64,000 nt of DNA, taken from Pseudotabrizicola alkalilacus. GTDB lineage: Bacteria > Pseudomonadota > Alphaproteobacteria > Rhodobacterales > Rhodobacteraceae. The DNA is taken from contig NZ_QWEY01000009.1 of NCBI RefSeq assembly GCF_003443995.1, positions 1-64,000 on the forward strand, in the 5' to 3' direction. Each line of letters begins with the position of its first letter. Within the stretch, counting starts at the first letter, position 1. The translations under genes were made by a program, and so were the position numbers. This document shows, piece after piece, positions 18,514 through 28,321 of the stretch. The notes below the pieces were generated by a model, which ran no database searches, was not told the origin of the DNA, and saw only the letters and a list, made by a program, of their open reading frames with translations.

Positions 18514-19827
18514 ATGGATACGCAATCCGAGGTGATCACGCAGGCGCTGGACTGGCTGGATCAGGCCGGACATATTGCCCTTGGCTGGCTGGTCTCCCCC
18601 GCCGCATGGTCCCAGTTTGCGCTGCTCGCCCTCGCCTATCTGTTGGCGCGGGTGATGGCCGGGCGCTTGTCGGCAGCCCTGACCAAACTGCTGACACCAA
18701 AAGCCGATGCGCAGGGCCTGTTCGCCACCGCCCGCCGCTTTGCCCTGCCGTTCCTTGCGCTGTTGTTGCCGCTGATCGCCTATGCGTTGACTGCGACCGG
18801 TGAAAGCCTGACCCGGACGATGTTCGGCTCGGGGGAGGTGATCGCCTTTGGCAAACGGGTGTTTTTGTTCCTCGCCGCACGCGCGCTGGTCAGCCATGTC
18901 ATCACCGACCCTTTCCTGCACCTGCTGGGCAAGTATGTGCTGATCCCGGTCGCAGCACTTTATGCGCTGGGCCTGCTGGATCAGATCACGCTGGCACTGG
19001 CGGAAACGAGGGTGGAACTGGGCAATATCCAGTTTTCCGCACTGTCGCTGATCCGGGGGGTGATTGCCGGATCGCTGCTGTTCTGGCTGGGGTCGTGGTC
19101 AAACCGGCAATCTGCCAGCTACATCAAGGCCAAGCAAGAGCTGCGCCCCGCCACCCGCGAACTCGCCGTCAAGGCGACCGAGATCGTGATTTTCGGCGTG
19201 GCCTTCCTCTTGCTCATGAGCATCATGGGCATCGACCTGACCGCGATTGCCCTTCTGGGTGGCGCGCTGGGTGTCGGCATCGGGCTTGGCCTGCAACAGA
19301 TCGCCGCCAACTTCATCTCGGGCATCATCCTGCTGGTAGAGGGTCAGACCACGGTGGGCGATTACGTCGAACTCGATGGCGGCGAAAAGGGCACCATCGT
19401 CAAGATGACCGCCCGCGCCTGCGTGCTGGAGACGTTTGACGGCAAATGGATCGTGGTCCCGAACGAGCATTTCATCACCAGCCGGGTGATCAACTACTCT
19501 GATCAGGGCAGCGCAAACCGCTATCAGGCAGAGTTTTCGGTCAGCTATGACACCGACATCAACCGTGTGCCCGCCCTCATCGAAGCCGCCGTCGCCGCTT
19601 TGCCCTTTGTGCTGCAACACCCGGATGGTCCGGATTGCGAGTTGGACGGCTTCGGCGAGTCTTCGGTGGATTTCGTGCTGGAGTATTGGGTGAACGGCAT
19701 CGACGATGGGCTGAACAAGTATAGATCCCATGTCCTGTTTGCCATCTGGAACGCGCTGAAAGCCGAAGGCATCGAGATGCCATTCCCGCAGCGGGTGGTG
19801 CATCTCAGACCGGCCCCCGCCGCATGA
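18514..19827 (+). CDS. MscS-family mechanosensitive ion channel
   Basis: The 437-residue membrane protein has several N-terminal hydrophobic helices. They are followed by the pore-lining helix rich in Gly and Ala (LLGGALGVGIGLGLQQIAANFISG, about 248-271) and the cytosolic beta domain starting VEGQTTVGDYVELDGGEKGTIVKMTARA. These are the hallmarks of small-conductance mechanosensitive channels, which release solutes on osmotic downshock. It is longer than E. coli MscS (286 aa) because of extra N-terminal helices, as is common. The last four nucleotides overlap the next gene (ATGA). Confidence 0.9.
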   Translation: MDTQSEVITQALDWLDQAGHIALGWLVSPAAWSQFALLALAYLLARVMAGRLSAALTKLLTPKADAQGLFATARRFALPFLALLLPLIAYALTATGESLTRTMFGSGEVIAFGKRVFLFLAARALVSHVITDPFLHLLGKYVLIPVAALYALGLLDQITLALAETRVELGNIQFSALSLIRGVIAGSLLFWLGSWSNRQSASYIKAKQELRPATRELAVKATEIVIFGVAFLLLMSIMGIDLTAIALLGGALGVGIGLGLQQIAANFISGIILLVEGQTTVGDYVELDGGEKGTIVKMTARACVLETFDGKWIVVPNEHFITSRVINYSDQGSANRYQAEFSVSYDTDINRVPALIEAAVAALPFVLQHPDGPDCELDGFGESSVDFVLEYWVNGIDDGLNKYRSHVLFAIWNALKAEGIEMPFPQRVVHLRPAPAA

Positions 19828-20978
19828 CCGATGCGCTGGTCATAGGCGCTGGCCCTGCCGGGCTGATGGCGGCAGAGGAACTGGCCCGCGCCGGCCGCAG
19901 GGTTGTGGTCGCCGAAGCTAAGCCAACCCCCGCCCGCAAGTTTCTGATGGCAGGCAAATCCGGGCTGAACGTGACCAAGGATGAGCCACCAGAGGTGTTC
20001 GCTGCGGCGTATGACAGTGATTTTCTTGCACCGATGCTGGCCGCCTTCGGCCCGGAGCAGGTGGCGCAGTGGTGTCGCGATCTGGGGCAGGAGGTGTTTA
20101 CCGGCACCTCGGGCCGGGTGTTTCCAACGGCGATGAAAGCCTCGCCGCTGTTGCGCGCATGGTTGCACCGGCTGGCCGGGCAGGGCGTCGATCTGCGCAC
20201 CCGTTGGTTGTGGCAGGGGTGGGAGGGCGAGGCCTTGCGCTTTGTCACGCCGGATGGCGTGCAGCTGTTGCGCCCGCGCGTCACCGTTCTGGCACTGGGC
20301 GGTGCCAGCTGGGCGCGGTTGGGGTCTGATGCGGCATGGGTGCCGTGGCTGACCGCGCGCGGGGTCAGCGTCGCGCCGTTCCGCCCGGCCAACATGGGCT
20401 TTGGCGTCAGCTGGTCGGCCCATATGGCCCCGCATTTCGGCCAACCGGTCAAGGCCGCCCTGCTGATGGCAGGCCCCCAGACTGTGCGCGGCGAATTTGT
20501 GCTGTCGTCGCGCGGGGTGGAGGGGAGCGCCATCTATGCGCTCAGCCGCGTGTTGCGCGATGGCGCGGCGCTGACCGTCAACCTCATCCCCGATCTTGCG
20601 CCCCTTGTCCTCGCCGCGCGCATCGCCCGGCTGAAACGCTCTGACAGTCAGGCCAACCGCCTGCGCAAGCTGGGTCTTTCACCCGCGGCGGCGGCGCTGG
20701 TGATGGAGTTTGGTCGCCATCTGCCGCTGGAACAGGCGCTCACCGCGCTGCCGCTGCCACTCACCGGCCCACGCCCGATGGACGAAGCGATTTCCACGGC
20801 AGGCGGTATCACCCGCGACAGCCTGACTGAAGGGCTGGAACTGCGCGCGCTGCCCTGCGTCTTTGCCTGTGGCGAGATGCTGGACTGGGAGGCACCGACC
20901 GGCGGTTATCTGCTGACCGGAAGCTGGGCAACCGGCCGATGGGCGGGCTACCACGCGGCGCAAAAGCAAGACACTTGA
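19824..20978 (+). CDS. TIGR03862-type NAD(P)/FAD-dependent flavoprotein
   Basis: The 384-residue protein starts with the FAD-binding dinucleotide motif GAGPAG (8-13) and shows KFLMAGKSGLNVT, typical of the HI0933/BaiN-like flavoprotein family. A C-terminal CGEMLDWEAPTGGYLLTGSWATG block closes the FAD site. This matches the TIGR03862 subgroup, whose substrate is not established. It is translationally coupled to the MscS gene through an ATGA overlap, a link I cannot explain functionally. Confidence 0.85.
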   Translation: MTDALVIGAGPAGLMAAEELARAGRRVVVAEAKPTPARKFLMAGKSGLNVTKDEPPEVFAAAYDSDFLAPMLAAFGPEQVAQWCRDLGQEVFTGTSGRVFPTAMKASPLLRAWLHRLAGQGVDLRTRWLWQGWEGEALRFVTPDGVQLLRPRVTVLALGGASWARLGSDAAWVPWLTARGVSVAPFRPANMGFGVSWSAHMAPHFGQPVKAALLMAGPQTVRGEFVLSSRGVEGSAIYALSRVLRDGAALTVNLIPDLAPLVLAARIARLKRSDSQANRLRKLGLSPAAAALVMEFGRHLPLEQALTALPLPLTGPRPMDEAISTAGGITRDSLTEGLELRALPCVFACGEMLDWEAPTGGYLLTGSWATGRWAGYHAAQKQDT

Positions 20979-21054
20979 TATTGCGTGGGGAACCGGATCT
21001 TAACCACTGCGTTGAATATTCATCCAGAAATAGATTCATCCCAGAGGTTTCCTG

Positions 21055-21522
21055 ATGCGCCATCTTCTTGCGGCCACCCTGCTTGCCCTGACGCTGCCAG
21101 CGTCTGCGATGGCCTGTTCAAAGCCATCTGGCGCGGCAGCGCTGGAACAGGGGGTGATCCAGTGGGCCAATCAGGAACGCCGGGCCAAGGGGCTGAACCC
21201 GCTCCGGCCGTCTTCTGCGCTCATGGCGTCGGCGCAGCAGCACGGGTGCGATATGGCCAACCGTGGCTTTTTCGCGCATCAGCGCGCCGGCGGGCCGACC
21301 ATTGGCCAGCGGGCCAAGGCGAACGGCTACCAATTCCGACGTGTGACCGAAAATCTCGCCTATTCCCGTACCGCAAAAGTTGACACTGCCGCAGGCATCT
21401 GGCGAAATTCGCCAGTCCATTGGGCCAATGTGCTGGACCCGAAGGTGAATGATATCGGTGTTTCAGTTACCACCAGCAATGGCCGGATCTACTGGGTCAT
21501 GAACGCGGGCCGCCACAAATAG
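21055..21522 (+). CDS. Exported CAP (SCP/PR1) domain protein
   Basis: The 155-residue product has a signal peptide (about 1-20) and a single CAP domain. QWANQERRAKGLNPLRPSSAL, CDMANRGFFAH and ENLAYS correspond to conserved CAP blocks, with His and Glu residues that line the metal-binding cavity. The C-terminal IYWVMNAG replaces the usual YWTQxFG. Bacterial CAP proteins are secreted or periplasmic and of unknown function. It ends 6 nt from a convergent gene. Confidence 0.85.
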   Translation: MRHLLAATLLALTLPASAMACSKPSGAAALEQGVIQWANQERRAKGLNPLRPSSALMASAQQHGCDMANRGFFAHQRAGGPTIGQRAKANGYQFRRVTENLAYSRTAKVDTAAGIWRNSPVHWANVLDPKVNDIGVSVTTSNGRIYWVMNAGRHK

Positions 21523-21528
21523 CGGCCA

Positions 21529-21840
21529 CTAAGCCGCACTGGTGCCGCCCGTCAACCGGGTGGCCCCAGAGGGCAGGTCGGGCAGCGCGGGTCTGTCGCC
21601 CTGCCAGAAACACAACCGGATGTGATCGCCAAGGCCGGGGTCTGACACATGATCCCAGGCCAGCTGGAACCCCTCCATCAGCAGCCCCTCGGCGTAAAAC
21701 ACGATTTCTTCGGTTTCCAGCGACTCGCCTGCCGCATCCGACCACGCCCCATCGCGGAGCCAGTAGGCATAGGCCTCAATCGTCTTTTGCTTGCGCGTGA
21801 CGCGCGCCAGCGGCTCCAGCACGGTTTCAAACTCGGTCAT
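21529..21840 (-). CDS. Conserved hypothetical protein (103 aa)
   Basis: The ATG is preceded by AGGAG at good spacing on the minus strand. The protein is acidic, has no signal peptide or TM segment, and contains a WDHVSDPGLGDHIRLCFWQGDRP segment near its C-terminus. I do not recognise the family. It converges with the CAP gene and lies upstream-oriented to nothing obvious, so context gives no hint. Confidence 0.5.
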   Translation of the reverse strand: MTEFETVLEPLARVTRKQKTIEAYAYWLRDGAWSDAAGESLETEEIVFYAEGLLMEGFQLAWDHVSDPGLGDHIRLCFWQGDRPALPDLPSGATRLTGGTSAA

Positions 21841-21916
21841 TCTTATGCTCCTGCACAGTCATTCCGCTGGTTTTCCGCTTCATCTTGGCAAAAAATACTT
21901 AGGCGGGGCCGCAGGT

Positions 21917-21931
21917 GGGGGCAGCGCCCCC
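21917..21931 (-). terminator. Possible terminator hairpin after holA
   Basis: GGGGGC-AGC-GCCCCC forms a 6-bp stem directly downstream of the holA stop on the minus strand. The following T-rich stretch (TATTTTTTGCC on the minus strand) begins about 20 nt further on, so this is not a textbook terminator. Confidence 0.35.
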
Positions 21932-21938
21932 TATCCGC

Positions 21939-22952
21939 TTACCGCCGCGTCATTGCCAGCCGGATCAGCGCCCGCTCCATCAGCGCCATCCCCGGCGCGC
22001 GTGAGGCAGAGCGCAGGGTGAGGTCGGTTTCCAGCAGATCCGAAACTGCCTTTTCCAGATTGCGCTGGCCCAAAGCCTGCGCCTGCCGCTGCATCTGGTC
22101 CCTTCTGGGGCCAAACACCCGTGCCCTTTGCAGCCCGTTTACGATGCCGGACGGGTCCGATGCCGCCATATGCAGCGCCCGGAAATGCCGCAGCGCCTGA
22201 ATGCAGATCGTCACCGGCAGCACGCCCTGACCCTCCAGCCGCCGCATCAACAGCCCGATGGCAGGGGCGCGGCCATCGGCCACCGCATGCAGCAGGTCAT
22301 CCACCTCGGCCTCCAGCGTTGCCGGGGCCATGGCGGCCACATCGGCGGGGGTTAGTGGTGTGGGGTCGTCAAACTTGTAGAGCGCGATCTTTTCAAGGGT
22401 CTGGCGGAAATCGCCCGGGTCCAGCGCCCGCGCCAGTGTGGTCAGATCGGCCATCGCCTCGCGGTCGATGCTGGTCAGGCCCGCTTTTTTCAACGCGTCC
22501 TCGATCTCTTCGCGCGTCGGCGGGTCGTCGTAGAGAATGGCGCAAAACGCCTGCGTGTGCTTTTCAAACAGCATCTTCAGCGCGGATTTTGCTGTCAGAT
22601 TGCCCCCCGTGACCACAATCGTCGCATCGCCCGGCTTCCAGTCCTTCAGCGCGGCGCCGATGGTCGGGGCCAGCGCATCGGTGACATCCTCGACAAAGGC
22701 GACGCGCGGGCCGGGGAAAAAGCCGACGGCCTTGATCGAATCCAGCAGCGCCGCGCCATCCTTGCGCAACTCCGCCGCCTGTATCCGGGTCAGGCGCATT
22801 TCGCCTTCGCCTTCGGGACCGATCAACGCGGCAATCACCTCCTGCCGCTTCAGCGCCACCCGCATCGGGTCAGCTCCGGCGATCAGCAGCCCGGCCTTGG
22901 TCGGGTCCGGCTTGGCAAAATACCGGCTGGCCTCGACCCCGCGCAGGATCAT
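21939..22952 (-). CDS. holA: DNA polymerase III subunit delta
   Basis: The 337-residue protein has the HolA family layout. An N-terminal AAA+-like fold contains PDPTKAGLLIAGADPMRV and FFPGPRVAFVEDV, a middle helical lid has ALDPGDFRQTLEKIALY, and a C-terminal collar domain has LLMRRLEGQGVLPVTICIQALRHFRALH. The delta subunit opens the beta clamp in the clamp loader. The gene lies downstream of leuS on the same strand, as in related genomes. The lptE gene often found between them is missing here (87-nt gap). Confidence 0.9.
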   Translation of the reverse strand: MILRGVEASRYFAKPDPTKAGLLIAGADPMRVALKRQEVIAALIGPEGEGEMRLTRIQAAELRKDGAALLDSIKAVGFFPGPRVAFVEDVTDALAPTIGAALKDWKPGDATIVVTGGNLTAKSALKMLFEKHTQAFCAILYDDPPTREEIEDALKKAGLTSIDREAMADLTTLARALDPGDFRQTLEKIALYKFDDPTPLTPADVAAMAPATLEAEVDDLLHAVADGRAPAIGLLMRRLEGQGVLPVTICIQALRHFRALHMAASDPSGIVNGLQRARVFGPRRDQMQRQAQALGQRNLEKAVSDLLETDLTLRSASRAPGMALMERALIRLAMTRR

Positions 22953-23039
22953 GTCCGACGGCCCCGCACGGCCCTGCGCTGGGTGTTAGTCCTGCCAGCA
23001 GCCCACAGGGCCTGTGGCAGAAAAGGCACGATTCTGCGG

Positions 23040-25601
23040 TCAGGCAACGACATTTATGATACGCCCCGGCACGACGATGATTTTCTTCACCGGCTGACCG
23101 GCAAGGAATCGGATCACATCCTCATTCGCCAGCGCGATCTTTTCAATCTCCGGCCCTGGCATATCCTTTGGCACCGCGATTTCCGCACGCCGTTTGCCGT
23201 TGATCTGGATCGGCAGGATCACAATGTCGACTTCCAGCTTTTCGGGATTGGCCTTTGGCCAAGGGGCCTGACAGCACAGACCCTGCCCGCCCTGATAACT
23301 CCAGATTGATTCCGCGATATGCGGCACCATCGGTTGCATCAGTTGGGCGAGGGTACGGATTGCTTCCTTCATAACATTAGTTGAAGCGTTCGCTTTCGCG
23401 ATTGCGTTTGTAAAGGCGTAGAGATGGGCAATCGCTTTGTTGAACGCGAAGCTCTCGATTGAGCGTGTCACTCTGTCTATCGCGATTGCAGTTTCACGCG
23501 CCATGATATCATCATCAGCGAAATCGCCCACGTGACCCTCTGGCATATCGCCGATCCGCGAACACAGGGTCCAGACCCGGCTCAGATGCTTAAACGCGGC
23601 TTCGGCGCCCGAAGATGTCCATTCCACATCCCGCTCCGGCGGGCTGTCCGACATGACGAACCAGCGCGCGGTGTCGGCGCCAAAGCTGGCGATGATGTTC
23701 ATCGGATCGACGACATTCTTCTTTGATTTTGACATCTTGGCCGAAGGGATCACCTCCACCGCCGTACCATCGGCCAGCGTTACCCCGGTATCACCGTGCA
23801 CCACATCTTCGGGCAGGTGATAGACCGGGCGGCCATTGGCATCGGTGGTCTTGTAAATCTCATGCGTGACCATGCCCTGCGTGAACAGCGCGTTGAACGG
23901 CTCGATCGCCGACTCGGGCAGATGCCCGGTTTTCGCCATCGCGCGGGCAAAGAAGCGCGAATACAGCAGGTGCAGAATCGCATGCTCGATGCCGCCGATG
24001 TACTGGTCGACGTTCATCCAGTAGTCAGCATCGGGCAGCGAGGTCGGCGTCGCCGCGCGGGGCGCGGTGAAACGGGCGTAATACCAGGACGAATCGACGA
24101 AGGTATCCATCGTATCGGTCTCGCGCCGTGCGTCTGCGCCGCATTTCGGGCAGGAGCAATTGCGCCAGGTCGGATGGCGGTCCAGTGGGTTACCCGGCAC
24201 GTCAAAGCTGACATCATCAGGCAGACGGACCGGCAGGTTTTCCTTGGCCTCGGGCACCACGCCGCACGCCTCACAATGCACGACAGGAATCGGGCAGCCC
24301 CAATAGCGCTGACGTGACACGCCCCAGTCCCGCAGGCGGAACTTGGTGACGCCGGTGCCATAGCCATTTGTTTCGGCATGAGAAATCGCGGCAGCGACCG
24401 CGTCGTCACCGGTCTGCACCTCACTTCCGGCAAAGCCGCGCACATAGCGGACCCGTTCGGATTTCATCGGCACAAACGCCTCGGTCAGCGCGGCGTCGCC
24501 GCCCGCTTCTGGCAAAAACACCGGGTTGATCGGCAGGCCGTATTTCGTCGCGAACTCGAAATCGCGCTGGTCATGCGCCGGGCAACCGAAAATCGCGCCG
24601 GTGCCGTAATCCATCAGGATGAAATTCGCGATCCAGACCGGCAGCTCCCAGTCGGGGTTCAGCGGGTGCTTCACCCGGATGCCGGTGTCGTAACCGATCT
24701 TTTCCGCCGTCTCGACCTCTTCGGCACTGGTGCCGCCCCGGCGACATTCGGCCACAAAAGCCGCCACCTTTGGATTAGACTCCAGCGCCCGTGCCAGCGG
24801 ATGATCCGCCGAAATCGCGGCAAAGGACGCGCCCATCAGCGTATCGGGCCGGGTGGTATAGACCTCCAGCGTACCGAATCCCTCCGGCGCGCCCACGGTT
24901 TCAAACCCGAACTGCAGCCCGCGCGACCGGCCGATCCAGTTGGCCTGCATCAGCCGCACCTTTTCGGGCCAGTGCGTCAGCCCGTCCAGCGCCGTCAGCA
25001 GCTCTTCGGAATAGTCCGAGATCCGGAAAAACCACTGCGTCAGCTCGCGCCGTTCCACTGCCGCGCCCGAGCGCCAGCCCTTGCCGTCAATCACCTGCTC
25101 GTTGGCGAGCACGGTCATGTCAACCGGGTCCCAGTTCACCACCGCATTCTTGCGATAGACCAGCCCGGCCTCCAGCATGTCGATGAACATGGCCTGTTGC
25201 TGGCCATAGTATTCCGGGTCGCAGGTGGCAAATTCGCGGGTCCAGTCAATCGACAGACCCAGCGGCTTCATCTGTCCGCGCATGTCGGCGATGTTGCCAT
25301 AGGTCCAGTCTTTCGGATGGCCGCCGCGTTCCATTGCCGCATTCTCGGCGGGCATGCCAAACGCATCCCAACCCATTGGATGCAAAACCGAAAACCCCTG
25401 CGCTGATTTGTACCGCGCCACCACATCGCCCATGGTGTAATTGCGCACATGGCCCATGTGGATGCGCCCTGACGGATAGGGGAACATCTCCAGCACATAG
25501 TACTTCGGCTTTGCCGGATCACGCCGGGCCAGAAAGGCCTGGGCCTGATCCCAGGCGGCTTGCCATTTCGGTTCGATCTGGGCGGGTTCGTAGCGCGACA
25601 T
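23040..25601 (-). CDS. leuS: Leucyl-tRNA synthetase
   Basis: The 853-residue class I synthetase has the HIGH-type motif HMGH at 48-51 and KMSKS at 622-626. The inserted CP1 editing domain (about 220-410) has the conserved [13 protein letters not shown] block. A zinc-type cysteine set (NCSCPKCGA) lies near residue 480. It charges tRNA-Leu in the cytosol and edits mischarged products. Length is normal for bacterial LeuRS. A palindrome CCACAGG-G-CCTGTGG lies at 23003-23017, just after the stop. Confidence 0.97.
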   Translation of the reverse strand: MSRYEPAQIEPKWQAAWDQAQAFLARRDPAKPKYYVLEMFPYPSGRIHMGHVRNYTMGDVVARYKSAQGFSVLHPMGWDAFGMPAENAAMERGGHPKDWTYGNIADMRGQMKPLGLSIDWTREFATCDPEYYGQQQAMFIDMLEAGLVYRKNAVVNWDPVDMTVLANEQVIDGKGWRSGAAVERRELTQWFFRISDYSEELLTALDGLTHWPEKVRLMQANWIGRSRGLQFGFETVGAPEGFGTLEVYTTRPDTLMGASFAAISADHPLARALESNPKVAAFVAECRRGGTSAEEVETAEKIGYDTGIRVKHPLNPDWELPVWIANFILMDYGTGAIFGCPAHDQRDFEFATKYGLPINPVFLPEAGGDAALTEAFVPMKSERVRYVRGFAGSEVQTGDDAVAAAISHAETNGYGTGVTKFRLRDWGVSRQRYWGCPIPVVHCEACGVVPEAKENLPVRLPDDVSFDVPGNPLDRHPTWRNCSCPKCGADARRETDTMDTFVDSSWYYARFTAPRAATPTSLPDADYWMNVDQYIGGIEHAILHLLYSRFFARAMAKTGHLPESAIEPFNALFTQGMVTHEIYKTTDANGRPVYHLPEDVVHGDTGVTLADGTAVEVIPSAKMSKSKKNVVDPMNIIASFGADTARWFVMSDSPPERDVEWTSSGAEAAFKHLSRVWTLCSRIGDMPEGHVGDFADDDIMARETAIAIDRVTRSIESFAFNKAIAHLYAFTNAIAKANASTNVMKEAIRTLAQLMQPMVPHIAESIWSYQGGQGLCCQAPWPKANPEKLEVDIVILPIQINGKRRAEIAVPKDMPGPEIEKIALANEDVIRFLAGQPVKKIIVVPGRIINVVA

Positions 25602-25770
25602 GTCTGGACCTCCGGGTATGGGGCGGAGTTACACCGATGCGGGGCAAAAGGTCCAGTGGGCAGGCGGTTTGTGTGGGTTTACTTGGCACACAGGTCTGTG
25701 CAGAGGCCCCCCACACATCAGAACGGGGCGCCAAAGCGCCCCGTCAATGCCTTGCAGTGCTGTACCGCGC

Positions 25771-26328
25771 TTACAGATTGCTGTCGCGAATACGCAGCTG
25801 ACGCGCGCGGGTCAGGATCGCATCTTCGATGGATCGCGCGGTTTCCGCCGCCACCGCACCGCCACCCCGCGTTTGCAGCGCCACGCGCAGCGACCGGGCA
25901 TCAAGTGCCGGGTCTTGCACATAAACCGTGGCGCGATAGGCGCGACCGCCGCCGGGAGGCGTCCCATACCCGGTTGAAATCACGCCGGTAAACGGGTCCA
26001 CCGATTCGATTGGCAAAAAGTTCAGAATCTCAAGGCTGGCCTGCCAGAGATACTTGTTCACCTCGACCGTGGTGTTCGGGTCATCGCTGTTGCTGAACAG
26101 ATCCCAGATGGTCGAGCCACGCTCTTCCTGACCCGAGGCGCGGGCCAATGCTTCACGCTGGGCATCGGCGCGGGCTTTCTGCTCCAGCTGGCGTTCGCTG
26201 GGAATGCCGGGGGACCGGCGGAACAACCCGCTGTCGCCACTGGCAAACCCGCCGCCACAGGCCGCAAGCCCGCCGACCACCCCGGTCAAAATGACAACCC
26301 GTGCCAGACGGTGAAAGAACATCCGCAC
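25771..26328 (-). CDS. DUF3576 family lipoprotein
   Basis: The 185-residue protein starts with a lipoprotein signal (VVGGLAACGGG, lipobox Cys24). WDLFSNSDDPNTTVEVNKYLWQASLEILNFLPIESVDPFTGVISTGY is the core of DUF3576, followed by a part predicted to be exposed to the periplasm. Function is unknown. It is encoded upstream of leuS on the same strand in related alphaproteobacteria. The start is fixed by the lipobox distance. Confidence 0.85.
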   Translation of the reverse strand: MRMFFHRLARVVILTGVVGGLAACGGGFASGDSGLFRRSPGIPSERQLEQKARADAQREALARASGQEERGSTIWDLFSNSDDPNTTVEVNKYLWQASLEILNFLPIESVDPFTGVISTGYGTPPGGGRAYRATVYVQDPALDARSLRVALQTRGGGAVAAETARSIEDAILTRARQLRIRDSNL

Positions 26329-26406
26329 CCCCGCAATCTCTTTAGATGGTTGTCTAGCCTAGCCCTTGGGGCGTGCCAAGGCTTTTCACAGCCAGCAGGT
26401 GCACGC

Positions 26407-26433
26407 GGGCACGCCTTATACATGGGCGTGCCC
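26407..26433. promoter_or_regulatory. Inverted repeat between the DUF3576 and porin genes
   Basis: GGGCACGCC and GGCGTGCCC form a 9-bp perfect dyad around a 9-nt AT-rich centre (TTATACATG). It lies in the 267-bp divergent intergenic region, about 160 bp before the porin start. It could be an operator or an RNA hairpin. No T-run follows on either strand, so it is not a terminator. I see no other feature in this region. Confidence 0.4.
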
Positions 26434-26595
26434 CGGCTATCCCGGTCATATGTGGCATTGCTGCACCACGCCTTCCCGGTTTTTCTGTGGCAGTGGTGGT
26501 CTTCGTTGCAATCATCCGGGTCTGGGTAGAAAACACCATCATTCCGACTGCGGATTCCCCTGCGGCGGGCTTACCTTGAGGAAAGAGGGAATAAC

Positions 26596-27531
26596 ATGAA
26601 AAAGGTTCTTCTCGCGACGACCGTTCTGGCAATGACCGCCACCGTCGCCGCTGCTGAAGTCACTCTGTCGGGCAACGGCCGTATGGGTGTTGTGTATAAC
26701 GGCAACGCCGCTTCCGACAAACTGCAGTTCTCCAGCCGTATCCGCGCTGTGTTCACCATGTCCGGTGAAACCGATGGCGGCCTGGCATTCGGCGGTACCT
26801 TCCGTGCTGACAATGCTGGCGGCGCTGCAAACGGTTCGGCTGGCAACATCTTCATCTCGGGTGCCTTCGGCAAACTGGCGATGGGCGACGTGGTTGGCGC
26901 TGCTGAAGAAGTCATCGGCGATCTGCCAGAAATCGGTTTCACCGATCTGTCCGGTGGCCTGGTTCTGAACGCGAACGACAACGACGTTCTGTTCCTGACC
27001 GGCGACGGCAACATCTACGCTTCGGCAGGTAACCCTGGCGCTCTGTACACCTACTCGACCGGCGGCCTGACCTTTGCTTTGGGCATGAACGACGGCAACA
27101 ACAACCTGTCCGGCGCTGCGTTCGACGACACGCAAGCTTACTCGGTTGGTGTGAAGTACGCTGTTGACGCCTACTCGGTGTCGCTCGGCTACGAAGTTGC
27201 TGATCCGTCGGTTGGCACCTCCGCCAAGCACCTGATCATCGGCGGTGAGGCCACCTTCGGCACCACCACCGTGAAAGCTTACTACGGTGACGGTTCGGGC
27301 GCTATCGCTGGTCTGAAGCACTACGGCCTGGGCGTGACCCACAAGATGGACGCTCTGACCCTGAAAGCCTATGTCAAGCGCACCGAAGTTGGCGCTGCTG
27401 ACGCAACCGGCTACGGCCTGGGCGCTGCTTACAGCCTCGGTGGCGGTGCTACCGTCGAAGGCGGCATCGTTGACAACAACGTTGCTGGCTCCAAGCCGCG
27501 CGCTGACCTCGGCATCAAATTCACGTTCTGA
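26596..27531 (+). CDS. Porin, Rhodobacter type
   Basis: The 311-residue protein has a signal peptide (about 1-20, ending ATVAAA) and then alternating hydrophobic beta-strand segments starting EVTLSGNGRMGVVYNG. It ends in Phe, the outer-membrane assembly signal. This matches the trimeric 16-strand porins of Rhodobacter (OmpC/porin_4 family). Codon use favours GCT, GGT, GTT and AAC more than its neighbours, as expected for an abundant protein. AGGAAAGAGGGA precedes the ATG. A strong terminator follows, so it is transcribed alone. Confidence 0.95.
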   Translation: MKKVLLATTVLAMTATVAAAEVTLSGNGRMGVVYNGNAASDKLQFSSRIRAVFTMSGETDGGLAFGGTFRADNAGGAANGSAGNIFISGAFGKLAMGDVVGAAEEVIGDLPEIGFTDLSGGLVLNANDNDVLFLTGDGNIYASAGNPGALYTYSTGGLTFALGMNDGNNNLSGAAFDDTQAYSVGVKYAVDAYSVSLGYEVADPSVGTSAKHLIIGGEATFGTTTVKAYYGDGSGAIAGLKHYGLGVTHKMDALTLKAYVKRTEVGAADATGYGLGAAYSLGGGATVEGGIVDNNVAGSKPRADLGIKFTF

Positions 27532-27553
27532 TCTTAACCGATCAACGTGATGG

Positions 27554-27586
27554 AAAGAGCGGGCCTTGTGCCCGCTCTTTTCTTTT
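27554..27586 (+). terminator. Rho-independent terminator of the porin gene
   Basis: An 11-bp stem AAAGAGCGGGC/GCCCGCTCTTT with loop CTTGT is followed by TCTTTT. Confidence 0.9.
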
Positions 27587-27625
27587 GTGCTATGGGGAAT
27601 GCAACCGCACCTCCGGAGGTTTCCC

Positions 27626-28294
27626 ATGTCCCTTGCTGCCATCCAGTCCCGCCTGATCACCGCCTGCGCCGCCGCTGGCCGCGCGCCCGCATCGGTACAG
27701 CTGATTGCCGTGTCAAAGGTGCAGCCGCTGGAGCGGGTGGTCGATGTGCTGGAACAGGGCCACCGGCTGTTTGGCGAAAACTATGTGCAAGAGGCGGTCG
27801 CCAAATGGCCCGACCTGCGCGTCCGTTTTGGCCCGGTGCAGGTGCATATGATCGGCCCGTTGCAGACCAACAAGGCCAAGGTCGCGGCAGAGCTGTTTGA
27901 CGCCATCCACACCCTCGACCGCCCGTCGCTGGCGGACAAGCTGGCGAAACTGGCGCAAGCGCGCGGGGCCAGCCCGCAGCTGTTCGTACAGGTCAACACC
28001 GGGGCCGAGCCGCAAAAGGCGGGCATCCTGCCGGAGGCTACGGATGCTTTCATCACCCAATGCCGCGCGATGGATCTGCCGGTTCAGGGGCTGATGTGCA
28101 TCCCGCCCGAAGGCGAGGAGTCTGCGCCGCATTTTGCCATGTTGGCGCAAATGGCTGCGCGCAACGGGCTGACCGGTCTGTCGATGGGGATGAGCAGCGA
28201 TTTCGAGGCCGCCATCGCCCATGGCGCGACCCATATCCGCGTCGGCAGCGCCATTTTCGGCGCCCGTGATTACGGCGCGCCATCTCCGGCGTAA
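27626..28294 (+). CDS. YggS/PROSC-family pyridoxal-phosphate homeostasis protein
   Basis: The 222-residue product carries the PLP lysine Lys31 (LIAVSKVQP), HMIGPLQTNK and MGMSSDFEAAI...HIRVGSAIFGAR, which form the phosphate-binding end of the alanine-racemase-like barrel. The family binds PLP without catalysis and balances B6 vitamers and amino acid pools. CCGGAGG lies 6 nt before ATG 27626; the open frame extends further upstream but overlaps the porin terminator. Confidence 0.95.
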   Translation: MSLAAIQSRLITACAAAGRAPASVQLIAVSKVQPLERVVDVLEQGHRLFGENYVQEAVAKWPDLRVRFGPVQVHMIGPLQTNKAKVAAELFDAIHTLDRPSLADKLAKLAQARGASPQLFVQVNTGAEPQKAGILPEATDAFITQCRAMDLPVQGLMCIPPEGEESAPHFAMLAQMAARNGLTGLSMGMSSDFEAAIAHGATHIRVGSAIFGARDYGAPSPA

Positions 28295-28321
28295 CCGCCG
28301 CAAGGCAGGATCAGCACCCGT

